From Methylohalomonas sp034521715 (GTDB lineage: Bacteria; Pseudomonadota; Gammaproteobacteria; Methylohalomonadales; Methylohalomonadaceae): 64,000 nucleotides of DNA. Below are positions 29,858 to 38,017 of the stretch, in pieces; the stretch's first letter is position 1; each line of letters begins with the position of its first letter. A model generated the notes under the pieces. The model was not told where the DNA came from, did not search any database, and saw nothing but the letters and a program-made list of their open reading frames with translations. The stretch spans positions 1 to 64,000 of the forward strand of contig JAXHLY010000006.1 in NCBI GenBank assembly GCA_034521715.1, written 5' to 3'. Both the position numbers and the translations under genes were made by a program.

Positions 29858-30730
29858 TCAGTATTCGGCGGATTCGTCCTCGCACCGGGCCCGCGGACTG
29901 CGCTTCGGATCGACCCAGCGACCCCGGCCGGCATCGCCGCCACCCAGACCGGCAAAATCGAACAGCTCCCGGTCGAGCATATGCGACGGCACAACATGCT
30001 GGAGGCTTGCGAGCAGTGTCTCGATACGACCCGGGTAGCGGTTTTCCCACTCGTTCAGCATCTGTTTCACCACCTGCCGCTGCATGTTGTCCTGTGAACC
30101 GCACAGGGTGCAGGGGATGATGGGAAAATCGCGGGCGCCAGCATAGGCCTTGATGTCGTGTTCACGGCAGTAGGCCAGTGGCCGGATAACCATGTTACGG
30201 CCGTCATCCGAGAGCAGCTTGGGTGGCATGGTCTTGATCCTGCCGCCATGGAACATGTTCAGAAACAGGGTCTCCAGCATGTCGTCGGCATGATGGCCCA
30301 GGGCGATACGCGTGAAACCATTTTCAGCCGCAAATGTATACAGCGCGCCGCGGCGCAGGCGCGAGCAGAGCCCGCACATGGTCTTGCCCTCCGGGATGAC
30401 CCGCTTGACCACGCTGTAGGTGTCCTGCTCGAGGATGTGGTAGGGAATGCCTAGACTGTCGAGATATTCGGGCAGGGCGTGCTCAGGAAAGCCCGGCTGC
30501 TTCTGGTCGAGATTGACAGCAGTCACCTCGAAACTGACCGGCGCGCTGCGCTGCAGGTGCAGAAGAATATCAAGCAGGGTATGCGAATCGGCACCACCCG
30601 ACAGACACACCATTACCCGTTCGCCATCGCCGATCATATTGAAATCCTCGATCGCGCGGCCGACCTCGCGTCGCAGGCGCTTGTGCAACTTGTTGAATTC
30701 GTAAGTGGCTTTACGGGCGGTTACGCTCAT
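29858..30730 (-). CDS. ttcA: tRNA 2-thiocytidine synthetase TtcA
   Basis: TtcA adds sulfur to C32 of tRNAs using ATP and an iron-sulfur cluster. The 290-residue protein begins KLHKRLRREVGRAIEDFNMI. The two CxxC motifs are MCGLCSRLRRGAL and IPCTLCGSQDNMQR, and the GHHADD motif is present in RIALGHHADDMLETLFLNMF. The PP-loop reads SGGADSHT where SGGKDS is usual, so the lysine is replaced by alanine. It is otherwise complete, with a C-terminal extension GGGDAGRGRWVDP. Confidence 0.92.
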   Translation of the reverse strand: MSVTARKATYEFNKLHKRLRREVGRAIEDFNMIGDGERVMVCLSGGADSHTLLDILLHLQRSAPVSFEVTAVNLDQKQPGFPEHALPEYLDSLGIPYHILEQDTYSVVKRVIPEGKTMCGLCSRLRRGALYTFAAENGFTRIALGHHADDMLETLFLNMFHGGRIKTMPPKLLSDDGRNMVIRPLAYCREHDIKAYAGARDFPIIPCTLCGSQDNMQRQVVKQMLNEWENRYPGRIETLLASLQHVVPSHMLDRELFDFAGLGGGDAGRGRWVDPKRSPRARCEDESAEY

Positions 30731-30764
30731 GGTCGCTTCTCATGATCATCGGCTTCGGGTGGCT

Positions 30765-31172
30765 TCACTGTCCTGTCCGGGACAGGGATAATGCATCGCG
30801 CAATGCCTCGCTGACGAGCAAAAAGGCCGGCTCCTCGAGCCGGCCGGGATGCGCCTCCAGCCAATCCGTCACGTTGTTGGTGACAGCCTTGAGCCCGACC
30901 CTGTTCGGATCGATACAGAAAACCTTTTCCGCCTCCGGCATCATCTCCTGCAGACCGGAGATAGTCCGCACCAGACCGAACACGAATTCCATGCAGTAGG
31001 CGGTCGGTGCTTCCCCGCCCGCCTCGGGCTGACAGTTTTCCAGCAGCTCCGCACCGGTCAGCATCACTTCTTCATCCGGTGCCTGCTCGACGGACTGTGC
31101 CCCGAGCGGGAATGAGAGTATCAGACCGGCATTTACGCAGACAATCAGCCAGAAGTTCTTCGTCAGTTTCAT
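30765..31172 (-). CDS. Rap1a/Tai-family secreted protein
   Basis: The 135-residue protein has a signal peptide (LIVCVNAGLILSFPLGA). The family core reads TGAELLENCQPEAGGE and YCMEFVFGLVRTISGLQ, followed by CIDPNRVGLKAVTNNVTDWL. The conserved Cys pairs match immunity proteins of the Rap1a/Tai type, which neutralise type VI amidase effectors. No effector or T6SS gene is nearby, so the role here is uncertain. The family also occurs as orphan genes. Confidence 0.75.
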   Translation of the reverse strand: MKLTKNFWLIVCVNAGLILSFPLGAQSVEQAPDEEVMLTGAELLENCQPEAGGEAPTAYCMEFVFGLVRTISGLQEMMPEAEKVFCIDPNRVGLKAVTNNVTDWLEAHPGRLEEPAFLLVSEALRDALSLSRTGQ

Positions 31173-31192
31173 AAGGTGTGCGGATCCAATGG

Positions 31193-31661
31193 TCAGGATG
31201 TGCCGGAATCGGCGTCCGGCGGTATACCCGGACTGCCATCGGCGAAATTCACGGTGCTGGAACGCAGGTGTAGATCGCGCTGCGGATAGGGGATTTCAAT
31301 ATTATGCTCGTGAAATTTATCCCACACATGCAACAGAACTTCACTGCGCACATTGCCGGTAAGGTTGCATATAGGGGCCAGTCTTTCAGAATACGTTTTA
31401 CCTCGCCGACTGCCTCGAGACACAAACGAATAGCCAGCCGTACATCAGATTTGTAATGTATACCGACAGGAACTTGCAGCCGGACGCGATTATAACTATC
31501 GCCCCGTGCAATAGCAGTTCCCGCTCCCGCGCAGACTCGACATGACCGAGGTCCAGCCAGATGGCACCCTGCCTGTCTGTCAGCCATTTATCCAGTAAAT
31601 CGGTACTGCCCTGTTCCGGTGGACGTCCCGGCAGGCTCAACATACAGCGGATCCTTTCCAT
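31193..31661 (-). pseudogene. Chimeric relic: CorA N-terminus joined to an MscS C-terminus
   Basis: The 5' part (about 31510-31661) reads EQGSTDLLDKWLTDRQGAIW and LDLGHVESARERELLLHG, typical of the cytoplasmic start of CorA-type magnesium transporters. It passes directly into GDSYNRVRLQVPVGIHYKSD and VRLAIRLCLEAVGEVKRIL (about 31370-31510), then VWDKFHEHNIEIPYPQRDLH (about 31240-31320), the end of an MscS channel. Everything between, including all membrane segments of both, is missing. A further gap lies near 31370. It is best explained by a deletion fusing two neighbouring genes. Confidence 0.65.
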
Positions 31662-31681
31662 GCACTATCACCTTCTGCCGT

Positions 31682-31861
31682 TCAGGCCAGGGCGATCAAT
31701 GCCATGACGAACAGCACGACGATACCCAGCGGAATAAGCACCCCCGGCCAGTCCTTTTCCGCCTCCCTGGATTGCTCCATGGTGCGCTTGATGCCCGGCC
31801 ACAAAAACATTATCAGCAGCAGGCAGCCCACACCCAGCAGCAATTGTTCCCATACGGCCAT
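31682..31861 (-). CDS. 59-residue two-TM membrane protein
   Basis: The ATG at 31861 gives MAVWEQLLLGVGCLLLIMFL, then WPGIKRTMEQSREAEKDWPG, then LIPLGIVVLFVMALIALA and a TGA. Two hydrophobic segments flank a charged loop. Similar tiny proteins are found in many gammaproteobacteria without a function. It is upstream of the CorA/MscS chimera on the same strand and could share its transcript. Confidence 0.65.
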   Translation of the reverse strand: MAVWEQLLLGVGCLLLIMFLWPGIKRTMEQSREAEKDWPGVLIPLGIVVLFVMALIALA

Positions 31862-31880
31862 TGCAGCCCTTCCCGGTTAG

Positions 31881-32096
31881 GGAAGCTCTGAATAATCCCC
31901 ACATGTCATTTCGACCCTTGTCCCGAACGAACGTGAGGGAACAGGGAGAAATCCCTGTCTCGACCGCAGGGAGAGATCTTTCCATAAAGGTCCCTCGTTG
32001 CACTCGGGACGCCTTCGAAGGTCCCTCGCTGTGCTCGGGACACCTTCGGTGATTTCTCGCTGCGCTCGAAATGACAAATTATTCAGAGCCTCCTTA
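31881..32096. repeat. Dispersed MITE-like repeat, copy 1
   Basis: Terminal inverted repeats GGAAGCTCTGAATAAT and (reverse-complemented) GGAGGCTCTGAATAAT bound about 215 bp. Internal palindromic modules include GTCATTTCGA, GAGAAATCCCTGTCTCGACC and CTCGCTGCGCTCGAAATGAC. The modules CTCGTTGCACTCGGGACGCC and CTCGCTGTGCTCGGGACACC are an internal duplication. No ORF is present. Related copies lie at 41.9, 49.8, 55.3 and 58.4 kb. Confidence 0.85.
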
Positions 32097-32237
32097 GATG
32101 TGTGATCCTGATTCGGCCACAATGATGACCCTTATCAATCAGTCTCTCAAGCTTGGGCCCGGGGCCGGCAGGCGGCTGCAGCGCAGGAATCCGAACGGAC
32201 AGAGCCATTTCTGGCCGGACTAGAATGACGGGCCGAT

Positions 32238-32263
32238 AAAAAACCCCGCCGGGGCGGGGTTCC
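32238..32263 (-). terminator. Rho-independent terminator of the cold-shock gene
   Basis: On the minus strand, AACCCCGCC pairs with GGCGGGGTT and is followed by TTTTTTATC. It lies about 50 bp after the cold-shock protein stop codon, in the right orientation. Confidence 0.88.
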
Positions 32264-32310
32264 TGAATATGTGTCTTGTTAATTATTATTATGTGTGATG
32301 TTTTGGATGA

Positions 32311-32517
32311 TTACTCCTGAACAACAACTTCGGTCGCATGCGAACCCTTGGGACCTTGTTCAGACTCGTAGGTCACGGCCTGGCCTTCGTTCAGTGTGCG
32401 ATACCCTTCCGCCTTGATGGCCGAGTAATGCACGAAGACATCATCTCCCCCTCCCTCGGGCTCGATGAAACCGTATCCCTTGGCCGCATTAAACCACTTC
32501 ACAGTACCCCTACTCAT
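32311..32517 (-). CDS. Cold-shock protein (CspA family)
   Basis: The 68-residue single cold-shock domain starts MSRGTVKWFNAAKGYGFIEP and contains both RNA-binding motifs, KGYGFIEP and DVFVHYSAI. It binds single-stranded RNA and DNA as a chaperone. Which Csp paralogue it is cannot be told. The following 200 bp upstream of the start hold no gene and may contain the long 5' leader common for these genes. Confidence 0.95.
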   Translation of the reverse strand: MSRGTVKWFNAAKGYGFIEPEGGGDDVFVHYSAIKAEGYRTLNEGQAVTYESEQGPKGSHATEVVVQE

Positions 32518-32725
32518 TACACATATCTCCCACTTAACTTATTTTTACTGATTTCCCCAAATGCAGATGCTTCAAGAGACCAGGATGGCGGGAACGACTA
32601 CTTATCCCGGCAAATACCCGTTATCACAGCTGCATGCGACAAGCATAGACCAATCATTTGCTCAAGGCCACACGCGGAGAGGGGGAATTATCGCCCGGGC
32701 ACTGTTCAGGGCGGCTGTACGAAGC

Positions 32726-33043
32726 TCAGTCAACAATACTGTCGGCGGGATCGGTCTTGCGTTCGACGACGATCGTATCGCGATAATAATCCGGATGCAG
32801 TGGCACCCGCATTTTCAGCGCCGCCTTCTCTCCGCCGAAGCCATCCGGATAAATCACCACGTTGGCCGGGTCAACGCTGCGATCATTAAGCTTCATGGTG
32901 CCGTCATTATAGACGTAGAGAACGTCGGCAATGACGGCTGAACCCTGTCTGGCCGGCTGCATACTACAGGCGCCGGCGGCCAATAGCAGTACACCACATG
33001 TCACTATCGACAGCAGCCTTGCCACCGGTATTATACGCTTCAT
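32726..33043 (-). CDS. Predicted lipoprotein, uncharacterised
   Basis: The 105-residue protein has a signal peptide ending in lipobox LAAGAC (MKRIIPVARLLSIVTCGVLL onward). It is followed by VLYVYNDGTMKLNDRSVDPA and NVVIYPDGFGGEKAALKMRV. I do not recognise a family. It is isolated between the csp gene and a divergent MFS gene. Confidence 0.7.
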   Translation of the reverse strand: MKRIIPVARLLSIVTCGVLLLAAGACSMQPARQGSAVIADVLYVYNDGTMKLNDRSVDPANVVIYPDGFGGEKAALKMRVPLHPDYYRDTIVVERKTDPADSIVD

Positions 33044-33170
33044 CGAGTCTCTCTAGGGCAGTCGACACTGGTTTAAGTATAAACAAAAATTCGCGCTCTA
33101 CTTGCCTGATTTATTGATAATTCTCACAAAAGCCGCGGCTTTCGACCAGGCATATAACCGATCCGGTCTC

Positions 33171-34481
33171 ATGAATATGCGCCAGCCACTGGACTCCCTT
33201 TACGATTACCTGGCCAATGAAGAAGACGCCCGCGTCTGCCGTGATATTTCCGATACGGCATGCACTGCCGTCCCCCGTAATTTTTTCCTGATTATTGTCG
33301 CCAATACACTCAGCAAACTGGGGGATGCACTCAGCAATCCGAAAACCGTACTCGCATGGCTGCTCGAATACCTGCATGCACCACTGTATCTGATCGGGCT
33401 GCTGGTGCCGATACGCGAATCCGGCTCCCTGATTCCGCAACTGGCGATTGCCAGCTATATCCGCCACCTGGCTATCCGCAAGTGGGCCTGGATCGGGGGC
33501 AGCATCATCCAGGCAGCCAGCATCATGGCCACAGGCCTCGTCGCCCTGCATCTGCAAGGCGCCACGGCCGGCTGGGCTGTCATCGGACTGTTGGTGTTCT
33601 TCAGTCTCGGCCGCGGTATCTGCTCGGTCGCGTTCAAGGACGTACTCGGTAAAACCATCCCCAAGACCCGGCGCGGCCTGTTGAGCGGTTACAGCGCCAG
33701 CCTTGCCGGCTACCTCGGCATGGCCATCGGCCTGGCATTCCTCGTTTTCGGGCACGAGGCGGCCGGCGGCCCCTTTTATGGCTGGCTGCTGCTGTGTACC
33801 GGCGCCAGCTGGCTGGTGGCAGCCGCGGTGTACGCCGCCGTGGAGGAAGAACCCGGCGAGACCGGCGGCGGCGGTAATGCACTGGCCGAGGCCCTGCAGC
33901 GCATGGGCCTGCTGGCAGCGGATCGCGACTTTCGGCGCTTCGTTATCACCCGCGCACTACTGCTGTGCTCGGCACTGACAGCACCGTACTACGTCGTGCT
34001 GGCCCAGGACACACATGCGGGCGAACTGTTCCTGCTCGGCCTGTTCATTCTCGCCAACGGCCTGGCCAGCAGTATCAGTGCACCCGTATGGGGCCGGCTG
34101 TCGGACCGCTCCAGCAAGTCGGTCATGATCATGGCGGCGCTGATGACCGCCGCACTCGGTATCGCCACCTTTATAATCGCCAGCTGGATACCGGGACTGC
34201 ATGAAAACCGCTGGACCTACCCGCTGTTGTTCATGCTGCTGGGTATCGCCCACAGCGGCGTGCGACTGGGCCGCAAGACCTATATTGTCGATCTAGCCGG
34301 CGGCAACAGGCGCACGGACTACGTCGCGGTCAGCAACACCGTTATCGGCGTGGTATTGCTGGTCATGGGCGGCGTCGGCGCGGCGGCATCGGGTACCTCG
34401 GCGGCAGGTGTTATCCTGCTGTTTTCGATCCTCGGCCTGCTCGGCGCGGTGATCGGGCGCGGCCTGCCCGAGGTCGAATAG
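33171..34481 (+). CDS. Major facilitator superfamily transporter
   Basis: About 436 residues with roughly 11-12 membrane segments. The start at ATG 33171 (MNMRQPLDSLYDYLANEEDA) is favoured over the longer frame from 33102. An extended cytoplasmic N-terminus precedes NFFLIIVANTLSKLGDALSN. The loop motif FKDVLGKTIPKTRRGLLSGY is of the MFS signature type, as is PVWGRLSDRSSKSVMIMAAL in the second half. The substrate is unknown. It converges with the CPBP gene. Confidence 0.85.
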   Translation: MNMRQPLDSLYDYLANEEDARVCRDISDTACTAVPRNFFLIIVANTLSKLGDALSNPKTVLAWLLEYLHAPLYLIGLLVPIRESGSLIPQLAIASYIRHLAIRKWAWIGGSIIQAASIMATGLVALHLQGATAGWAVIGLLVFFSLGRGICSVAFKDVLGKTIPKTRRGLLSGYSASLAGYLGMAIGLAFLVFGHEAAGGPFYGWLLLCTGASWLVAAAVYAAVEEEPGETGGGGNALAEALQRMGLLAADRDFRRFVITRALLLCSALTAPYYVVLAQDTHAGELFLLGLFILANGLASSISAPVWGRLSDRSSKSVMIMAALMTAALGIATFIIASWIPGLHENRWTYPLLFMLLGIAHSGVRLGRKTYIVDLAGGNRRTDYVAVSNTVIGVVLLVMGGVGAAASGTSAAGVILLFSILGLLGAVIGRGLPEVE

Positions 34482-34496
34482 AACAGCCAGGCCGGT

Positions 34497-35219
34497 TCAG
34501 GCGAGCATCAGGGCCGTCACCACGGTGGCCAGCAGATTGACCAGCATGTGCATGCCCAGCGGGACCAGCAGCGAATCCGTGTGCCAGCGCGCCAGGCCGA
34601 GCAGAATGCCGAACAGGAACACCCAGCTCATATCGTAGAAGTCATACTGCAGGTGAATACCGGCCCAGATGAAGGCCGGCAGTAACAATACCAGGCCGCC
34701 GTGCATGCGCGACAACTGCAGTCCGTTCTGCAGGAAGCCGCGAAACAGGACCTCCTCGAACACCGGCGCCGCCACGATCAGTGCCAGCCAAAGCAGTACC
34801 GGAACACCGGCCGTCTCGTAAGCCGTCACCATGAACTCGGGCACCACCGGGCGCTGCATCCAATAGCCGATGCCCTCGGAAGTGACGATGAATAGTATAA
34901 GGATGCCCAGCCACATCAGGGCGTCACGCACCCGTGCCGGTTTCAGTCCCAGGTAGTCGGCGACCGGCAGGCCGCCGCGCAGCCGCACCAGCGAAACAAT
35001 AAGTGCACAGCAGACGGCGGCATTGACCAGTGTACTGACGGCGAGAAACAGGCCGTTGTTGCCGAGCTGATTCGGCCGGATGCGGGCCTCGCCCCAGCCG
35101 TAACGCATGAACAGGATCGCGATGCCGATCGTCAGCAGATTGAATACCAGCCAGATCAGCGCCGTGAACACCAGGCTGGTCAAGGGCCCCCACACCGGTG
35201 GCCGTACTGTCACCGGCAA
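34497..35219 (-). CDS. CPBP-family intramembrane protease
   Basis: The 240-residue multi-TM protein belongs to the Abi/CAAX-processing group. The catalytic Glu pair is in APVFEEVLFRGFLQNGLQLS. The conserved His residues follow in FIWAGIHLQYDF and PLGMHMLVNLL. The start is a TTG at 35219 or a GTG at 35213, overlapping the end of the upstream small ORF, which suggests translational coupling. The substrate is unknown. Confidence 0.87.
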   Translation of the reverse strand: MPVTVRPPVWGPLTSLVFTALIWLVFNLLTIGIAILFMRYGWGEARIRPNQLGNNGLFLAVSTLVNAAVCCALIVSLVRLRGGLPVADYLGLKPARVRDALMWLGILILFIVTSEGIGYWMQRPVVPEFMVTAYETAGVPVLLWLALIVAAPVFEEVLFRGFLQNGLQLSRMHGGLVLLLPAFIWAGIHLQYDFYDMSWVFLFGILLGLARWHTDSLLVPLGMHMLVNLLATVVTALMLA

Positions 35220-35425
35220 TCCCCAGGGACAATCTTTATGCCGGACAGACCCGGTCTGTCGGCCAACAGAATATAGTTCAGCGTACCGTGGAGGGAGTTG
35301 AAAAACGCCCCGCAGTCACGCCTGTATTCGCTGTCGGGGATGTCCGCACACACTGCATGGATTCTGTCATTCATCCAGCGATTGTACTGTGCCGCGGTGG
35401 TGAAACAGCCACCCCGCTGCATCAT
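35210..35425 (-). CDS. Hypothetical 71-residue protein coupled to the CPBP gene
   Basis: It begins MMQRGGCFTTAAQYNRWMND, has three further cysteines (AVCADIPDSEYRRDCGAFFN and a last one in GDCR), and stops within the first codons of the CPBP gene. The overlap and protein-like composition support expression. No family is recognised. Confidence 0.45.
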   Translation of the reverse strand: MMQRGGCFTTAAQYNRWMNDRIHAVCADIPDSEYRRDCGAFFNSLHGTLNYILLADRPGLSGIKIVPGDCR

Positions 35426-35565
35426 GATTGTATCCCGTCCCGGAACCCGTCTAATCAGTTACGACCCTAAATATTCGGGTCCCTGTGCCCGGAAAATGCC
35501 TTCCCACAACAGACTGATTCATTGGGTTATCTCCAATCTAATCCACAAGTTACGTTACCGGCACT

Positions 35566-35599
35566 GGCGCAATTATATAGAACCCTATATAATTGCGCC
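35566..35599 (+). promoter_or_regulatory. Perfect 15-bp inverted repeat over the marR promoter (probable operator)
   Basis: GGCGCAATTATATAG (35566-35580) and CTATATAATTGCGCC (35585-35599) are exact reverse complements around AACC. The right arm contains a consensus -10 box TATAAT at 35588-35593. The marR ATG begins at the next base, 35600, which is the expected transcription start, so the mRNA would be leaderless. A MarR dimer binding here would block its own promoter. No convincing -35 box is seen. Confidence 0.8.
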
Positions 35600-36127
35600 A
35601 TGACTCAGAAACTGCCCAGAGAACAGCTCGGTGACGACATCCTGGCGGCACTCAGGCGCATTATCCGTGCCGTCGATCTGCAGTCACGGCAGCTCGTCCG
35701 CAGCCACGGACTGACCGGGCCCCAGGCCCTGTTGCTCAAGGAGATCACCCTGGCTGGCGAACTCACCGTCGGCCAGCTTGCCGACCGCGTCAGCCTCAGC
35801 CAGGCCACGGTCACCGACATACTGCTGCGGCTGGAAAAGCGCGGCCTGATCGAACGCCAGCGCTCCCGTGAAGACAAGCGCCGGGTTCTGGTGCATATTA
35901 CCGTGGCCGGACGCCGGCTGATGAAGCACTCATTGCCCCTGCTGCAGGAGGCCTTTCTCGACAAGCTGAACCAGCTGCAGGAATGGGAACAGACCCAGTT
36001 GCTCGCCTCGCTGCAGCGGCTCGCCGACATGATGAATGCACAGACTCTCGAGGCCGACAATCCCGATGACGGTTATGCAGCCGATGCCGATAACGGCGAT
36101 CACCCGCTGCGACAATCCATCCAGTAA
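35600..36127 (+). CDS. MarR-family transcriptional regulator of the NAGGN operon
   Basis: The start at 35600 abuts the palindromic operator. The 175-residue protein has the winged helix GELTVGQLADRVSLSQATVT then DILLRLEKRGLIERQRSRED and the wing KRRVLVHITVAGRRLM. MarR dimers bind short palindromes, and here the only candidate is the repeat against its own start. It precedes asnO, ngg and the M42 gene on the same strand, an arrangement known for NAGGN osmoprotectant loci, so it probably senses osmotic state or a metabolite of that pathway. Confidence 0.9.
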   Translation: MTQKLPREQLGDDILAALRRIIRAVDLQSRQLVRSHGLTGPQALLLKEITLAGELTVGQLADRVSLSQATVTDILLRLEKRGLIERQRSREDKRRVLVHITVAGRRLMKHSLPLLQEAFLDKLNQLQEWEQTQLLASLQRLADMMNAQTLEADNPDDGYAADADNGDHPLRQSIQ

Positions 36128-36217
36128 TCCTTCAGAACTCCTTTCATCATGCGGCCGAATAATGGTCTTCCCGTGGCATTCAACAGTAACTAAGGAACAG
36201 GGAGTCAGTATAAACCC

Positions 36218-37990
36218 ATGTGTGGAATAGCAGGAGAAATACGCTTCGACCAGCGCCCGGCGTCGCTGGAACGTGTCCAGCGCATGACCGGCATGATGCG
36301 ACAGCGCGGTCCCGAAGGTCAGGGCCTGGTCGGCTATGGCCGTTATGCCTTTGGCCACCGCCGGCTCAAGATTATCGACCTGAGCGATCGCGGCCAGCAG
36401 CCGATGGAGGATCCGATACTCGGGCTGACGCTGGTATTCAACGGCTGTATCTATAATCACAAGGAATTACGCAAGGAGCTGGAAGGCAAAGGCTATCAGT
36501 TCTTTTCGACCAGTGATTCCGAAGTCATTCTCAAGTCCTATCATGCCTGGGGCAGTCACTGCGTAGAGCATTTCAACGGCATGTTCGCGTTTGTCATCTA
36601 TGAACGTGACAGTGGCCGGGTATTCATGGCCCGTGACCGGCTCGGCATCAAGCCTCTCTACTATCAGAAAACACCGGCCACCCTCCGTTTCGCCTCATCC
36701 CTGCCGGCACTGATCAAGGGACATCGCGGCCATCTGGATATCAATCCGGTTGCCCTGCATCACTACATGATGTTTCACTCGGTCGTGCCGGCACCCAATA
36801 CGATTATCAGCGGCTTCAATAAACTGCCGCCGGCGACAACGATGACGTTCGAACGCCATGGCACGATTCTGGAGCGCAGATTCTGGGAGCCGGATTTCGA
36901 CCGCGAGCTGCCGCTTGAGGGTGAAACCGAGATCCGCGATGCGCTCCTGGAACAGCTGCGGGCCGCGGTCTCGCGCCGCCTGGTCGCCGATGTCCCCGTC
37001 GGCGTGCTGTTGTCCGGCGGCGTCGATTCAAGTCTTATTACCGGCCTGCTGGCCGAACACGGCACCGACGGCCTGCAGACTTTCTCGGTCGGTTTCGAGG
37101 ATGTCGGCGGTGAAAAGGGTCACGAATTCGACTATTCGGATATTGTCGCCAGACATTTCGGCACCACCCATCACAAGATCGAGGTCGACTCCGACACCCT
37201 GCTCGACAATCTCGAAGCCTGTTTCAAGGCCATGTCCGAACCGATGGTCAGCCATGACAATATCGGCTTTTACATGCTGAGCAAGCATGTCGCCGAACAT
37301 GTCAAAGTGGTACAGAGCGGCCAGGGTGCCGATGAGGTGTTCGGCGGTTATCACTGGTATCCACCCATGCTCGATACCGACGATCCGTTAATGGAATACC
37401 GCCGGGCGTTTTTCGACCGCGAGCAGAACGAGTATTTACAGGCGGTAAGCGAGCGTTACGCCGAGCAAAGCGATGTCAGCCTGGAATTCGTGCGCGAACA
37501 TTTTGACAAACCGGGCGCCAGTCATGCCGTCGACAAGGCGCTGCGGCTGGATACCACGGTGATGCTGGTCGACGACCCGGTCAAGCGGGTCGACAACATG
37601 ACCATGGCCTGGGGGCTGGAGGCGCGCGTACCGTTCCTGGATCACGAGCTGGTCGAGTTCGCCGCCGCCATACCGGCGCAATACAAGGTGGGTAACAGCG
37701 GCAAGCATATTCTCAAGGAGGCCGCGCGCCAGGTCATCCCCGGTGAGGTAATTGACCGGCCGAAGGGCTATTTCCCCGTACCTGCACTAAAATACCTGGA
37801 AGGAGAACAGCTCGATTTCGTCCGTGATGTGCTGAACAACCAGGCCGCCCGGAACCGGGGTCTCTTTAATAAGGACTACCTCGACCGGCTGATTGCCGAT
37901 CCCGCGGCGCATATCACGCCATTACGCGGATCCAAGCTCTGGCAGGTCGCGACCCTGGAATACTGGCTGCAAACTCATGCTGTCAACTGA
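36218..37990 (+). CDS. asnO: N-acetylglutaminylglutamine amidotransferase (AsnB-like)
   Basis: The intact 590-residue enzyme is of the asparagine-synthetase type. The N-terminal nucleophile Cys2 (MCGIAGEIRF) begins the glutaminase domain, with RGPEGQG and NGCIYNHKELRKELEGKGYQ. The synthetase domain has the PP-loop GVLLSGGVDSSLITGLLAEH and VVQSGQGADEVFGGYHWYP. Beside ngg it performs the last amidation in synthesis of the osmolyte N-acetylglutaminylglutamine amide. It starts 90 bp after marR. Confidence 0.92.
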   Translation: MCGIAGEIRFDQRPASLERVQRMTGMMRQRGPEGQGLVGYGRYAFGHRRLKIIDLSDRGQQPMEDPILGLTLVFNGCIYNHKELRKELEGKGYQFFSTSDSEVILKSYHAWGSHCVEHFNGMFAFVIYERDSGRVFMARDRLGIKPLYYQKTPATLRFASSLPALIKGHRGHLDINPVALHHYMMFHSVVPAPNTIISGFNKLPPATTMTFERHGTILERRFWEPDFDRELPLEGETEIRDALLEQLRAAVSRRLVADVPVGVLLSGGVDSSLITGLLAEHGTDGLQTFSVGFEDVGGEKGHEFDYSDIVARHFGTTHHKIEVDSDTLLDNLEACFKAMSEPMVSHDNIGFYMLSKHVAEHVKVVQSGQGADEVFGGYHWYPPMLDTDDPLMEYRRAFFDREQNEYLQAVSERYAEQSDVSLEFVREHFDKPGASHAVDKALRLDTTVMLVDDPVKRVDNMTMAWGLEARVPFLDHELVEFAAAIPAQYKVGNSGKHILKEAARQVIPGEVIDRPKGYFPVPALKYLEGEQLDFVRDVLNNQAARNRGLFNKDYLDRLIADPAAHITPLRGSKLWQVATLEYWLQTHAVN

Positions 37991-38017
37991 TAGCCGTTGC
38001 GGGATCGATAGCCAACG

